Origin: Microvelia longipes
Lineage: Eukaryota; Arthropoda; Insecta; Hemiptera; Veliidae
DNA length: 64,000 nt
Assembly (NCBI GenBank): GCA_018340805.1
Contig: JACMZG010000008.1
Location: forward strand, 55,944,463 to 56,008,462
Direction of reading: 5' to 3'
Shown here piece after piece: positions 37,038 through 49,512 of this stretch. The translations under genes were made by a program, and so were the position numbers. The notes beneath the pieces are model-generated. The model searched no databases. It was not told the origin of the DNA and saw only the letters and a list, made by a program, of their open reading frames with translations. The first letter of the stretch is position 1, and every line of letters starts with the position of its first letter.

Positions 37038-38403
37038 GGTTATGCAAAACCTATTCTTGCGCCGTGATCAGACCGTCTAAAACGGATTTCTGTCTCGCTA
37101 TGCGAGCCACTTCATCAACGAATTATGCTATTTTAAATTCGCTAAAATAAAGATAATTAGTTAAAAATTAAAAAAACAATAATTACTGGAATATAACTAC
37201 AACTATTAATCTAAAGGAAAATGAAATAATTTTTACACAATTATAATTGAAGTAAGCAGAGTCATAAATTAGCATAAAACTACGGTAGTACGTGAGAAAG
37301 GGAAAATATTGGTACGAAGTCAGTGATTCTTGTGTATAATAGTTTTTCTTCTTTTATTCTTGCTGAGTAATGGTTTCCTTGTCATTTTGTCTACTTGTAA
37401 ATGCATTTCTTTTTCCTCACAACTCTTTTCAAAGTCTTTTATTCCATTTATTATTTTATAAAACTCTGGACTAGACTTGCCTTCTTCTCGCACCTTTCTT
37501 TATACCTTACAAATGTAAAATACTGTTAAAATTCATACAGATTTTATTTCTTTAAAAAACTTCAAATTGTATAAATGTAAGAAGTATACTATAAAAATTT
37601 ATTTCTATTTACGAAGCTTCGAACAGCTGTGTTGTAAGACTATTCTTGTCTTCAAATGTTTTGTCTAATGCGGCCATCTATCTATATTCTTTTATGTTTA
37701 TATGCAAACAAATATCAACGAGTAAGAACAAATGAATATTTGAATAGATTTATAGATTTGAATAAATTTATACATTGTTTATAAAATATACATATATCAA
37801 AAGTTTAAAGATAAAACATAAATACAGTGAAATAAGTAGAAAATTTATTTATGTTGATTACTATTGAATAAGGTTTGATTGTATCAATGGTATTTAAAAT
37901 TCGTCATTTTAGAGGTAATAATTTATAAAAGAATCATGTGTTTACAATAAGAATGGTTTGTAAATAAATCTAGATATATTGTGAATGAGATCTATATAGT
38001 ATGATATGTTTATAGGGAATCCTGTAATGTACTATGAAAATGGTGGTTAAATCTATAATGAATCTATGATCTATGTTGGTTTATCAATGATCTGCAATCT
38101 AACTTAGTATATTACACTTCATAGATACATAAGTATAAAAGTCAGACCAAATCTATCTCTTATTACTATATGAACATTTCAATTTTATTTTAATAAGAAC
38201 AAAATTTTTTAGAAAATCTAGGTACATGGTACATAAAAATGGCAAAGCATAGAGTTCTATAGAGGCTTAAAGGTCCCAAGTTTGCTAAAAATACCTCCGA
38301 AACAAATTATTTACTTTAAGCCTTAAAATTCTCTTTTAATATTGAAAATAATGCACAAAGAGGGTGATTCCTTAATTAAGAAAAAAATATAATTTATCGT
38401 TTT
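37038..38403. other. No gene recognised
   Basis: AT-rich. The first 100 bases after the microsatellite are slightly richer in GC (GTGATCAGACCGTCTAAAAC) and may be repeat-derived. Confidence 0.4.
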
Positions 38404-38525
38404 CTTTTTTGTAGCAGATCCTATATTAGCGAATTTCCTTTGGAAATTCGGCTAATGGGATAGGCGTCATGGCGGAATTTGAACCTCGGACCACGACACA
38501 AATCCGTTTCAGAGGTCCCTAATGA
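38404..38525 (-). mobile_element. tRNA-like SINE fragment beside a (TA)n tract
   Basis: On the minus strand GGTTCAAATTCC resembles a B box, followed by ATTAGCCGAATTTCC and GGAAATTCGCTAATA. Similar layouts are found at 7.9 and 29.1 kb. The A-box side is cut by the (TA)n tract. Confidence 0.45.
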
Positions 38526-38550
38526 CGAAAAAATACGTTTCGCGAGACTT

Positions 38551-38695
<145 letters not shown>

Positions 38696-38739
38696 ATTTC
38701 TAGACACTTTCTTGTAACACTCAATCTTTCGAACGGATA

Positions 38740-39300
38740 AATATTTTTTAACCAAACTTGGTACAAAAATCAACCTTTGGGAGGACACGAACCCTATTGA
38801 AAACCAGGTTTTTGTGACGTCATTAACCCGGTTTTCAAAAAATCGGCGAAATTCAGGGTTAATATTTTTTGCCGCGAAAAAGGTCAATATTAATGTTTTT
38901 TGAGGCGCTGAATCAAATGAAACCGGTCCGAAGTCGATACGACCACTTTAAGTTACCAAAAAGTCGAAAAAACCATTGTAAATTACCAAAAACCAAAATT
39001 TAGGTCGATAAGAAATAAATTTCGAGTAGGGTGTCGTTTTCTATGTATTTTTGGGCGCTGAATCGAATGAAACCGGTCCAAGGTCGATACGACCACTCTA
39101 AGTGACCAAAAAGTCGAAAAAACCACAAAAATTTTAGAAAACCAAAACTACGGTCGTTGAAAAATAAATTTCGAGTAGGGTGTCGTTTTCAATGTTCTTT
39201 GGGCCTCTGAGTTGAATGCCAGTGGTCCGGAGTCAATACGACCACTCAAACTCAGGGTACCTGGGTTCACATCCTGGAAGGGTTGATAATTTTTTATCGT
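38740..39300 (+). repeat. Composite element with about 150-bp tandem units
   Basis: Three head-to-tail units begin at about 38902 (GAGGCGCTGAATC), 39053 (GGGCGCTGAATC) and 39201 (GGGCCTCTGAGTTG), giving periods near 150. Each has GTCGATACGACCA or a close form and a TTTCGAGTAGGGTGTCGTTT segment. A lead-in with TTTGTGACGTCATTAACCCG precedes them. The last unit runs into a stretch with CTGGGTTCACATCC and then the foldback element. Related copies occur in reverse at 30985-31330 and 58440-58700. Confidence 0.65.
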
Positions 39301-39338
39301 TTTTTTTTTTACTTAATATAAGTTTACAACTAGAAAAT

Positions 39339-40160
39339 AATTCTGGCGCGGTGGTCCGCATGTCGGGCGAATTTCCTTTGGATGCGAGCACTCAAACCCA
39401 GAGTACCTGGGTTCAAATCCTAGTAGGGACAATAATTATTTTATCGTTATTTTTACCTGATATAAGTTTACAACTAGAAAATAATTCTGGCGCGGTGGTC
39501 CGCATGTCGGGCGAATTTCCTTTGGATGCGTGTTTCCGTGCTTTTTACATTATATAAGTTAACAACTACTAAATAAATAATTCCGACGCGGTGGTCCGCT
39601 GTCGGGCGAATTTCATTTAGAATGCGTGTTTCCGTGCTAAACAACCCATTTCTTGCTTATGCAAGAACCATGCCCATAGCGTGGTTCCACGCACTGCTCA
39701 TAACTCATTTTGTCTGTATTTTCCAAAGGAAATGCGCTTAAACCTTTAAAGATAACTGACTAAGCTTAAATATAAGTAACTAAGCTTTAAACTAGTGCAA
39801 ATAATAGTACGTACTTCTACTTTTAGAGGCATAGTTTTGTACAACAACTGGATGATTATGCGCATTTCCTTTGCAAAATACAGACAAAATGAGTTACGAG
39901 TAGTGCTTGACAATTAAGTAACTGCTTAGGTTCTAAAGCATGAACCGGAACCACGCTATGGGCATGGTTCTTGCATAAGCAAGAAATGGGTTGTTTAGCA
40001 CGGAAACACGCATTCTAAATGAAATTCGCCCGACAGCGGACCACCGCGTCGGAATTATTTATTTAGTAGTTGTAAACTTATATAATGTAAAAAGCACGGA
40101 AACACGCATCCAAAGGAAATTCGCTCGACATGCGGACTACCGCGCCAGAATTTTATAAGA
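39339..40160. mobile_element. Large foldback element with GC-rich inverted arms
   Basis: The left arm has three direct copies of a module GGCGCGGTGGTCCGC-GTCGGGCGAATTTC (39343, 39486 and about 39583, the last altered). The right arm has two copies in reverse (about 40035 and 40130). Between them, long stretches pair: the parts around CTTGCTTATGCAAGAACCATG (about 39652-39672) and GCACGGAAACACGCATTC are repeated inverted, as are GGAAATGCGC (about 39727) and GCGCATTTCC (about 39860). The spacer is about 120 bases. One arm also has A-box-like TGGCGCGGTGG and B-box-like GGTTCAAATCC (about 39410), so a tRNA-like origin for part of it is possible. No ORF for a transposase is present. Confidence 0.7.
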
Positions 40161-43100
40161 AATGGGTGGTCAAACAAAATAATAGGACTACCCAGACTAG
40201 TTGTAACCTAGCTTGTCTAGGTTAAACCTCACATTATATCTTCATGATTTTGCCTTAATATCATCTCTATGTGCAATGATATAATGATAATGCATAGCAG
40301 TCCGTTTAGAGCTTTGCGACAGGGATAACCCATATGAAAACCACCAAAAGTGGTAGTGGCACCTGATAAATTAAGTATAATCTAAATTGAAGTATAATCT
40401 ATAGTTGGTGATAATTTATTAGAGAAATAATCTTATTTCAACTGACAGTGTAATCTGGGATGTGAACCCCAAGGTCAGTGTAAATACTAACACCTAGGGT
40501 GTCAAAGGTCAGTATAAATACTAACACCTAGAGTGTCACAGGTCAGTATAAATACTAACACCCAGAGTGTCAAAGGTCAGTATAAATACTAACACCTAGA
40601 GTGTCAAAGGTCAGTATAAGTACTAACACCTAGAGTGTCAAAGGTCAGTATAAATACTAACACCTAGAGTGTCAAAGGTCAGTATAAATACTTACGCTTT
40701 CATGATCTCGACCACGGAGGCTGTATGTACAATATCTATATAAAAACATTACGAGTGTGAGAGAAGTATCAAATATTCTAATGAACATTTGGAGAACTGG
40801 TTTACCAATATCTGTCAAGGAAGTGATTGTTTTGCGCGATTATATTTAAAGAAAATTACGCTTATTATTGGCATTAAAAGTTATTTAGAATTCATTATTT
40901 TTCAAATAGAAAAAAAGGTCGTTCAAAATAGTATTCGATAAGTCTATATCCTAAAGTTAGTCAGAAAGAATTAAAAATGATATTGGTTTAGTGACCTGAA
41001 AAGTTAGTGCCAAACATGAGGTATAAAGGGACGCCCTGTGGGAAATCAAAGCTTTTCTTCTTTATTATAGTTCACCTTTAGCTTTCTAAATCTTGTAAGT
41101 ATTCTCTTTCAAATTCAATTCCTCGCAGTATTAGTTTAAAAGTAGCTTTAAGGTTAGTTTAAGAGTAACATTTAAAATTCAGACGATTATGCTGAGAACT
41201 TATGGATGATGAGCCTATATGTGGGATTGAAAAATATAATACTTCGAAAAAAGTCATTCTTCATAAAAACCACAGCCATGAGCAGAACAGGAATACAACA
41301 AAACATATAATTTATTTTATGAATAATGTAATATTTAGAGCAAGCTAATAACGATCAAATAAATAAAGGATATAAAATAATAAATAAATAATAAAATTAG
41401 TTAGTAACTTTACTGTCTTTCGTTAATAAAAATTTGATTGACAAATTGATTATTGAGCTGTTAAAAATTATAGTAAGCAAAAACATAGGTCATTTATTTT
41501 TAATAATGAAACATATTTTAAGATATTTGGTTCGTTAAGACAAATTAGGGGGAAATCTATTATAATAAATAGCCATAGGAAAGAGAAAAATTATGTTTCA
41601 AGAATATATACAATTTAAGAGTTGTAACAAAAAGTTTAAGAAAAAAAATTAAAACAAACTCTAAGGATATTAATGTTTCTTAAATATAATAGACTGTATT
41701 TTTATTAATAATAAAATGTGATTAAAAGATGGGGTGAAAAAATAAGGCTGGATTTAAGCCCTTCCGCAAATTTATTACACCACAGACTGTTTAGTAAGTA
41801 AATATTTTTTTATTACTAGTAAAAAGCAGGTAATTTTGTAAACCAGGCGAAAATCTTGATCAAATGCTCTTCTGACCTAAGTTTTAAGAAATAATGTCCT
41901 TACAATTGGCTTTTATATGCGTAAATGGTTCTAAGGCTTCAGAGAAAACCACAAAAGCTTTTTTCATGAGAATAAAGGCCAAAATTGGATATACGGTTGA
42001 CTAAATTGGAAGTAGGTACAAAATCTTAACGGAAAAAAATAATAGAAGCTATTTATGATAGTGATTACATGTTATTGACTGTGTTAATTATCCTAACATG
42101 TAACCACTATTTGTTTTATAGACATGGATATGCTATGTAATGTGTAGTGAAATATAGTCATTTAATTTAGTAATTAACGTCCCATCAAGTGTCTTATCAT
42201 AAATTGCCTATAATAATGGAGACTAATACTAATATTCATAATAGAAGCTAATTTTAGAGGTGAGGGAAATTGAGTTTTTTTATCTTTATGATTTTAAAGA
42301 TTATATATTTGAAGTATACATGTATGCCAGATGTATAACAACCAGATAGAACTATGTCTATAACATAACAGTCAACAGGTAAATAAATATTACATAAACT
42401 CTTTAAAATAAAGAAATTAAGAGGTACTATTTTAATATAAAGTAAATGTTTAAACTTAGAAGTGTTAGTTGGTTTAATCCATTAGGAAATGAACACGCCC
42501 TATACCGCATGAAATTGTGTTTAAATTTTCCAAGTTAAGCTAGTTTTCTACAAGGGATAACAGAGCAAACTAATTGATGAATAGGTAGAGGCAACGCCCC
42601 CTTGCCCCTAACAATACATTATTCTGTCTTATCTATAAGGAAATCCCCGATCACGATTTTGCACAAGGGAATATATACAATTTTTATTTATTAAATAAAA
42701 TAACCAAAGGATCACGTCAATCCTGATTTATATAAAATCAATACTGATCCAGTAAGAAAAGTAAGAGGCATATTAAGCTTAAAGGGCATAATGTACTGAA
42801 ATGAAAATATCACAGTGAAATATTTTAATTACAATTAAAGTTTTTAATTAGGTATTTCATTAGGCCTTCAACAAACTAGCATTAACTAGAAAAAAGTGTG
42901 AAAGTATATAGGAAGATAATTCTCATAAAAATTAGCTAGAAGAAAAATCATAAAATAAATGTAATTAAGGAAAAAGGAAAACTTAAAAGTAACTTATAAA
43001 AATCGACAAATGAGAAAAAGGAATAGATGATTAAGATAAATATGATAAAGTATGAAGACGGGTAGAACCTAAAGCCGACATAGAGATCATTATTTGACCA

Positions 43101-44324
43101 GAAAAGGAACGTGATAGGACTAGTCAATGTAAAAGGGAAATAAGCTAAGGACCTACAAGAAACTTGATAACGTAATAATCAAGTCTTTCTCTTTACAAGA
43201 CTAAGAGTTAGCTTAGAAAGGTTTTTCATCTTAGAACTATGTCACAAGATAGAGAACAAGTTTAAACATAGAAAAGCTAAGCATTCGCCAACTAGTCTTA
43301 AAAGAACGTTACATGTTTTTACAAGGAAAAGTTTTATTTTTGAAAACATTTCCAATGCCTTGGCACTTTACCAAATGACTTCGGTCCGGCAACATAACTC
43401 GGATGAAAACTCAGCTTTATAATGGATAAAAAAAGAAAACAAAGGTTAGACTAAAATGACTGAGTGAGATACCGATGTTTGACACGGCTCCTCCAGGGTC
43501 TCCCTCGTCCTGAGTCTTTTCTTTTAAATATTCAACTTGGCTTCAAGGTAGAAACAATCTGGTAGGTAGGCCATGTCAAAGAATAAAAACAAGCCCCACC
43601 TGACTCCATACGTCTCTCATACCAACAAGCAAATCCATACTTTTCTTTCCTCTTCTACTTCATACTTGCATCCACCTTGTATAATAAAAATATCTTCCTT
43701 ATTTAATATGTTTCGTTTATTATTTATATACATAAACATACTGGGATTAAACTAAGTTAGCTCTACGTAATATGACAATGTATGTTTTAACCACGGAGCT
43801 AAAGAAAAATACTTCTTTTACTATATTAATTCAGCATTCTTAATAGACTCAAACTTGACCCATATGATGCACTCATAATCATTCTATCCAATTTTATAAA
43901 ATTGTTTTTCGTAACTATACGTAAAGTGCCAAGAAATCTATTAACTTTTAACAACACTAATATAGATGTGATATAAATATAGCTGCTGTTCTCAAACTCA
44001 AGCAATTAATTCTATAAGACATTCTGTCTGTTGGTACACGAGTGTCTATTCATCTTATAACCAAATGCGATTTCGCAAGAAAATTGAATATTAGATACAC
44101 AATCAATATTTCCCTCAATTACAATTCAATATGCAGTCCTATATAAGACCAGTAAAGCCTAGCTTTCATCTCAATATATTTTTATATTGAGTATATAAAA
44201 ATAAATATATTTTTATTAAATTAAATGCATTCTGTTTTTTTATAAAATCGTTAAAAATCGAAATCTCTTCCGATTAAGTTTTAAAGTTAATTTGGCATGA
44301 GCGTATTTCTTTATGTCATAAACA
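40161..44324. other. No gene recognised apart from the minisatellite
   Basis: AT-rich. There is an imperfect hairpin at 42057-42107 (TAGTGATTACATGTTA with its complement). 42990-43240 and 43445-43640 are somewhat less AT-rich, without a convincing frame. Confidence 0.4.
40471..40695. repeat. 34-bp minisatellite
   Basis: GGTCAGTATAAATACTAAC recurs with exact 34-base spacing at 40473, 40507, 40541, 40575, 40609, 40643 and 40677. Units differ by one or two bases, and there is no separate spacer, so this is a minisatellite and not a CRISPR array. Confidence 0.95.
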
Positions 44325-44440
44325 AGTGAACTAAGTTTCATTTTAATAGGGCAAGAATACCTACGGTTTATGTGGAATTAAGCAGCGCCAAGAGAGTCCG
44401 ATGCGGAAAGCAAAGCAAATCCGACAAGGTAAAAAAAGTA
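44325..44440 (+). mobile_element. 5S-like repeat family fragment
   Basis: It contains AATAGGGCAAGAATACC, GGAATTAAGCAGCGCCAAG and the tail piece GCAAATCCGACAAGG. The C-box part is lost. Confidence 0.5.
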
Positions 44441-47435
44441 ATTTCTCTATTTTAGTTTTCGTCTATTCGTTTTATTTTTTCTATACAACTAATTTAAGTT
44501 GAATGATAAATATAGATAAACATTTCGTTGTTCATTCAAAATATCAGTTAAGGATATTACAATTGAGAGGATACTACTAATAGAGGAAGGTAAAATAAGA
44601 TAACTCTTTTTAGTAAAGGCTATTTGCTTTTAAACTAGAAGCAAACACTAATAAATTATCTTAAACACCTAAAACAGTTAGCCAAATTTTAATACTTTAT
44701 AAGACCTAACAAATATAACAAGCAATACTTCCTACTAATATACCAACCGCAACAAAGCTTTTGAAACCAGGTTATGCCAAGGGAAATAGGTAAAATAAAA
44801 CAAAAACGAAATACTTCTTATAATAAGACTATTCAAATATTTAATTCTTCTTTTACACCAAGGAAGGCATATGTATGTGACATATAGAATATACGAATAT
44901 ATTTAATAGAAAATATAACGGTTAAAGACTGCCGGACTCCTAATGTAAATAACATTTATTGGATGCATATAGTTCTGCTCATGGAAGAAATTTCTTCATA
45001 ATTATAATTTTATACAGGATTAATAACTTTAAGTACCACCAATATTATAAATAAAAGATTATTGGCTACAGCTAAAGCATAAACAAACGTCATTAAAACA
45101 ATTCGTTTCAAATATTGTTTCTAATATTATAAGATGTGATTAATTTATAAAAATTAAACAAATTTGAAAAAACCTACAAATGATTAAATATTATTGTATT
45201 TTGAGTATAATCTACAGACTAACAAAGAACATGGTTTAAAAATACGATTATTATGAAGAAATATTTCTTCATTAGGTAGGATTAGGTACATGAGGATTAC
45301 AAACGCAAAAGGTGCCAGACTCCTAATGTAAATGAATGTCAGAATACAATTTTTAAAAGTCATAACAGTATTTTGATGGTAACATCTGTATTCGTTTTAC
45401 ACCATAAAAGCTAAGGGGTTTGAAGGTGAGGGGCTAGGTCACAGGACGTTAAGTTTCCAAACGGTACTATTTTTTCAGTAGAAAACATATCGCATTTTTT
45501 CTGGAGGTGGTGTTGTAGCTGATTTATAACAATACAAGTTAGTGTGTGAAAGAGGAATTATCGGTTTGCATGTGGTCGTAGTGGTGCTTGGGATGAGAAC
45601 TACACGGCTATTCCATTTGGTTAGGTTTGACGGGGATGAAGAGGGTGGTTTCAGAGCCCGGCTATGTTTCCACACAAACATACCCACATCTTTGACACCT
45701 ACCACACCTGACACCTAATTCAATTAAACACAAAAATGTCCCTCAACCCGGAGACCTCTGCTTGATGCCCGCATATCCTTACTCGGCCCCTAACACTCCT
45801 CATCCTCTTTAATATTTACAGTTAATCAACAGAGGTAGGTAGACCTACAGTTGAGTGAGGACGAAACCCCTTAGCCACGGAGTTTATAGCTTAACTTGAG
45901 AACAACCTCATTCAACATTGATCTCTTATTTAACTCAACTAACCTTACCAAGGGGTAAACAATAAGACCGAAGCAATAGAAGATGCGTGAATGTCATTTG
46001 CCACTCCAATCTTCCCTTACTACTTGTCAAGTGCACTTTACACTCTACATAATGCATGAATGCTCCTTAAAATTCATAAGTAAACAATTTAACATGATCA
46101 TAACTCTGAGAACGCATGCGTCACTGATCACTTAGGATTAATGAATCTATTTAAACTTTTAATAACAACTAAATATTTTTCCATCCAGGAGAGAAAAAAA
46201 TATGACTGAACTGCCTGGATTTTCTGGTGCAGTTTTACAAAATGCAAAGTCTTTGGAACTTGTGAGAGGTATAGTTAAAATATAACTAAAGTACACCAAA
46301 TGACATAACTTGGTAGTAAGCTGATATAAAAAATTTCTTTAAGCTGTTTTCGAACATTTTCTCTTCTGAAGAAGGAAAATGATAAAACAAATTTTTATCA
46401 TTATACCTAAACTTTAAAAATAAAGGAAGTTATCATTAAAATATACAAATAAGTTCTCCAGGGAGTTACTCTGTAGAGAGACATATTCGTATCTTTCTTT
46501 TATATCCACTCCACTTGCACTACGCTATTTTAATTAATTAATTAACATGATTATTAACGAAAAATCAAAAGTGAAAGTCTTGATTAATTAATAATTTAAT
46601 ATTAGAAAGACTTAAAATGTCAAAAGAAAAACGCGTTACGTTCAACATGTTGAAAAACACGTATCAACAGGTATGGATGGTGTAACGTGATGTGTAACTG
46701 TTGCAGTGTAACTCGAGTAGTGTAAACATTTTGCTTATAAGTTTAGCTAATAGAATAAAGTTAAAGTTTACCTAAAAATCTAGTTTCAAATGCAATATAG
46801 TAATAATCTGTAAGTAGAGATGTCAGAGAGAATTACAAGATACCCGATAAATCCATTATCTCAACCTGCAATCTCTAACATATACAACAGAGTAAACCTA
46901 TTCAATGCTCTGATCCTATATAAATACAACACAGCGACCCTTAGAGTACCAAAGACTTAAAAATATCACAGTGAATTTTTACTTTTAAGCTAAAGAATAG
47001 GTAGCTGCGGGCAACATTGCTAACAGCTCGCTGATACTTGCCTTTATAGTCTCGATAAATCCTTCTATAAAATGACCTTTCTCTTTTCACATTTAATCTC
47101 ATGATAAGGCTAGTAAGGAGAGTAGGAAGAAAAAAATGACCCGTTAAGCGAAATTTAAACCTAAACACTATCTTTTCTACAAGGAAAAAACATCAACGAA
47201 GCGACGATGTAAAATGTTTCCTTTTACATTCCTAGGTGTTTTTCACACAATTATACAATTATGTGACAATATTCAATCGTTACTTTTAAATCCATTTTAA
47301 AAGAAAAAGATTTTAGAAGTTCTGAAATAACCAAAATGACGTCACCGCTAAATTTGTGTCTATTGTGGGTCTATTTTTTGCATTTTACAAATAAACATTT
47401 TCAATTGACCGATTCCAAAACAACTCATTTTTTAC
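44441..47435. other. No gene recognised; balanced block at 45.4-46.1 kb
   Basis: 45400-46110 has higher GC than its surroundings. A minus-strand frame at 45714-45475 (79 codons, Ser/Thr/Pro-rich) is the longest. Its composition is not typical random AT, but no motif is recognised and no ATG-to-splice structure is evident. GACTCCTAATGTAAAT occurs twice, at 44936 and 45319. Confidence 0.4.
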
Positions 47436-47451
47436 TTATGTCAAAACAAAC
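47436..47451. repeat. Left target-site duplication of the 47.5 kb SINE
   Basis: TTATGTCAAAACAAAC. It matches the sequence at 47685-47699 except for one extra A. Length and position fit LINE-type target-primed insertion. Confidence 0.8.
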
Positions 47452-47684
47452 GACCGCCTCCGTGGCCGTTAGAGCGTTAGTCTTTACACTTACCTTTGAC
47501 AACACGGAGGTCTGGGGTTCGCATCCCAGGTTACGCTCATAGTTTATATAAAATTATTGTTTAGATAAATTATCGCCAACTTTAGAAAACACTTTGAGCG
47601 TAACGGTTGTTACTACCACCCGAGGTGGTTCCCGCAGAGTTTATCCCTGATGAGCCGCAAGGCTCTAAACCAGCATTATTATTA
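47452..47684 (+). mobile_element. tRNA-derived SINE with intact target-site duplication
   Basis: The head contains an A-box-like stretch (GTGGCCGTTAGAGCG, from about 47463) and a good B box (GGTTCGCATCC, about 47517-47527), spaced as in a tRNA-derived Pol III promoter. The body includes a stretch around CTGATGAGCCGCAAGGCTC (about 47647-47665), and the 3' end is a short (ATT)n run. The insertion is bounded by a target-site duplication: TTATGTCAAAACAAAC on the left (47436-47451) and TTATGTCAAACAAAC on the right (47685-47699), differing by one base. The ends do not pair as a tRNA acceptor stem, so it is not a tRNA gene. It sits immediately next to a 5S-like repeat copy. Confidence 0.85.
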
Positions 47685-47699
47685 TTATGTCAAACAAAC
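47685..47699. repeat. Right target-site duplication of the 47.5 kb SINE
   Basis: TTATGTCAAACAAAC directly follows the (ATT)n tail and repeats the left flank with a one-base difference. Confidence 0.8.
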
Positions 47700-48165
47700 A
47701 GAAGACCGACATTTTTTTTCACTACGCTTATCCTCACTACTTGAGTCTCGCTTCGCTCGTCCCCAGAACACGCAGATCGCCATATTAACACTGCAACTGC
47801 TCGTGCCAACTATCTCAGTGCTTACTATACATCAGTTTTATTCTCAGCGGTCTTTTATTCCCCAATCTCCCTCGATGCAGCTGTACTTTTATGATCCAAC
47901 AAAACTCGATATAATTGCTATATTGAACGTAACTTAGTAAACGTATTAATTACGTAAGCGGTTTGAGTGCTAAATTTCAAATCCAACTAAACATTTCTCC
48001 ACGCTTTATGAATTTTAAAAATTGTTACTGAGTCATTATTGAAGGTTAATGACGTCATAAGAAATTATCTTCCACATAGCACAACTAGACCTAATGATTC
48101 AAAATTCAAATTTGTAGCATAAATACCCTAGGAGCTACGATAATAACAGATACGATAGTATTTTA
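47700..48165 (-). mobile_element. 5S-like repeat family copy next to the SINE
   Basis: It holds the tail module (CTTCGCTCGTCC near 47755), a degraded 5S block (about 47848-47935, with GATGCAGCTGTACTTTTATGA), then CCACGCTTTATGAATTTT, GAGTCATTATTGAAGG, TAATGACGTCATAAG and GGAGCTACGATAATAACAG. The SINE inserted at or beside its outer edge. Confidence 0.6.
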
Positions 48166-48900
48166 ACATTGAAGGTCTTTAAAAAAATGAATAACCATAT
48201 TTAAGAGAAAGATTTTTTTATGGTTACCTTATTTTATTATTATTATTTTGAAATTCAATAGAAATTTACAGGAATCTCAAATGAGCTATGAAAAAGGTTA
48301 TCTATTATCAGGGCGATGGAAGATTAAACCAAACTGTAATCAAGTAAAGAAGTAGAAAAAAATACTACATCTATTAATAATCGGATTAATTAATTAATCG
48401 TATTAATCCTAAGATTAATCAAATTTATAATCGAATTATTAGGTATTCTAATTATAAAATTGACATAATGTTGTTACTAAATAAAAGTTTTTGCAGGGAA
48501 AAAATATAAAAATAAAATTATACGTGGCTTAGTATAACAAGTTCCACATATTACACATTACTACAGGAGTTGGAATAAAAACGCTCGCAATCCCGCTCTA
48601 GGGGGACATAAATATAAAACTTTACTAAACATTAAATGAAAATTTCTTTTTCATATTGGCTTCTCCACTTGTATATATAATGGGGAAGTTGTAAACTGAA
48701 AAATATACTATACAAATATTCCAGGCTAGTAATAAATATTCAGTTCAAAAATATTATTTTGTTACGTTAAATTAAAGAAAAATCTATTAAACAGTAATTA
48801 ACCTATTATAATGAAAACATAAAAGAAATAGTTTTTATTTATTATAAATAATTGAAATTTACAATAAATGTTATAAAACAATATATATATATATATATAT

Positions 48901-48959
<59 letters not shown>

Positions 48960-49096
48960 TGAGAAAATTTAGTGTCAAAATAACGAGGTAATGTAATTGT
49001 AGGAAAGAATTCGTATGGTCTAATTTATTTGAATATCCAGTAATATTTCTTATACGTCTTAGAACAACTGCCCTTGGTTTGTTACATATTTATACA
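48166..49096. other. No gene recognised
   Basis: AT-rich; ATTAATTAATC-type words at 48360-48420 and an (AT)n tract listed separately. Confidence 0.5.
48881..48959. repeat. (AT)n microsatellite
   Basis: AT dinucleotides with two short interruptions. Confidence 0.95.
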
Positions 49097-49512
49097 AAGA
49101 AAAAATCGGGTACGGGGGACCTCAGACAAACACGTAGCCCTCAAATTTTTTCATCACCTAATAAAATTTGCCGCACTCATCCTACACACTTTGGACTCGA
49201 TTTGCTTATCCTTTGACAATAAAGAAATAAGTTAATGACGCCATATACTTTTTTCCTGATAGTATTACAAGACCCGACGATTTCTTGTTGCGACAAGTTT
49301 TAATTTTCTGGCCTGAGCACACTGGGAGCTACGACAATAATATGCAGACACACTCACACATACATCTAGATAACGTGGTAACAACCATTGAGGAGATCTT
49401 AAAAACATCTTAAATGGATAATTAAAGCTAAATCTCGATTTTAGCTTTATAGAGTGCAATCACAATAATTTTCCTATATACCTCCGTATGTATACACGAG
49501 GAAAAGTAAAAA
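49097..49512 (-). mobile_element. 5S-like repeat family copy, internally deleted
   Basis: It starts AAAAAATCGGGTACGGGGG and ends with the hairpin TTTTCCTATATACC...GAGGAAAAG, so both outer ends of the family are present, while the 5S block is deleted. The (CA)-rich and GTGGTAACAACC module is recognisable. Confidence 0.6.

Noticed and set aside
39216..39557. A 113-codon plus-strand frame with an internal direct repeat
   Set aside because: It runs through the tandem-unit and foldback repeats. The repeated peptide simply reflects duplicated repeat DNA.
40471..40695. Regular repeats at first glance like a CRISPR array
   Set aside because: The 34-base period has no distinct repeat and spacer parts, units are near identical throughout, and the context is eukaryotic.
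45475..45714. Ser/Thr/Pro-rich minus-strand frame
   Set aside because: Composition is suggestive, but there is no motif, no splice structure and no conservation evidence. Kept only as a note in the region entry.
46941..47168. A minus-strand frame of 75 codons rich in Arg and Tyr, with GCAAGT inside
   Set aside because: No recognisable motif, no ATG context or good acceptor. The GC-type donor could be chance.
47463..47535. A tRNA gene
   Set aside because: A- and B-box-like motifs are present, but acceptor-stem pairing is absent and the unit is a SINE with target-site duplication.
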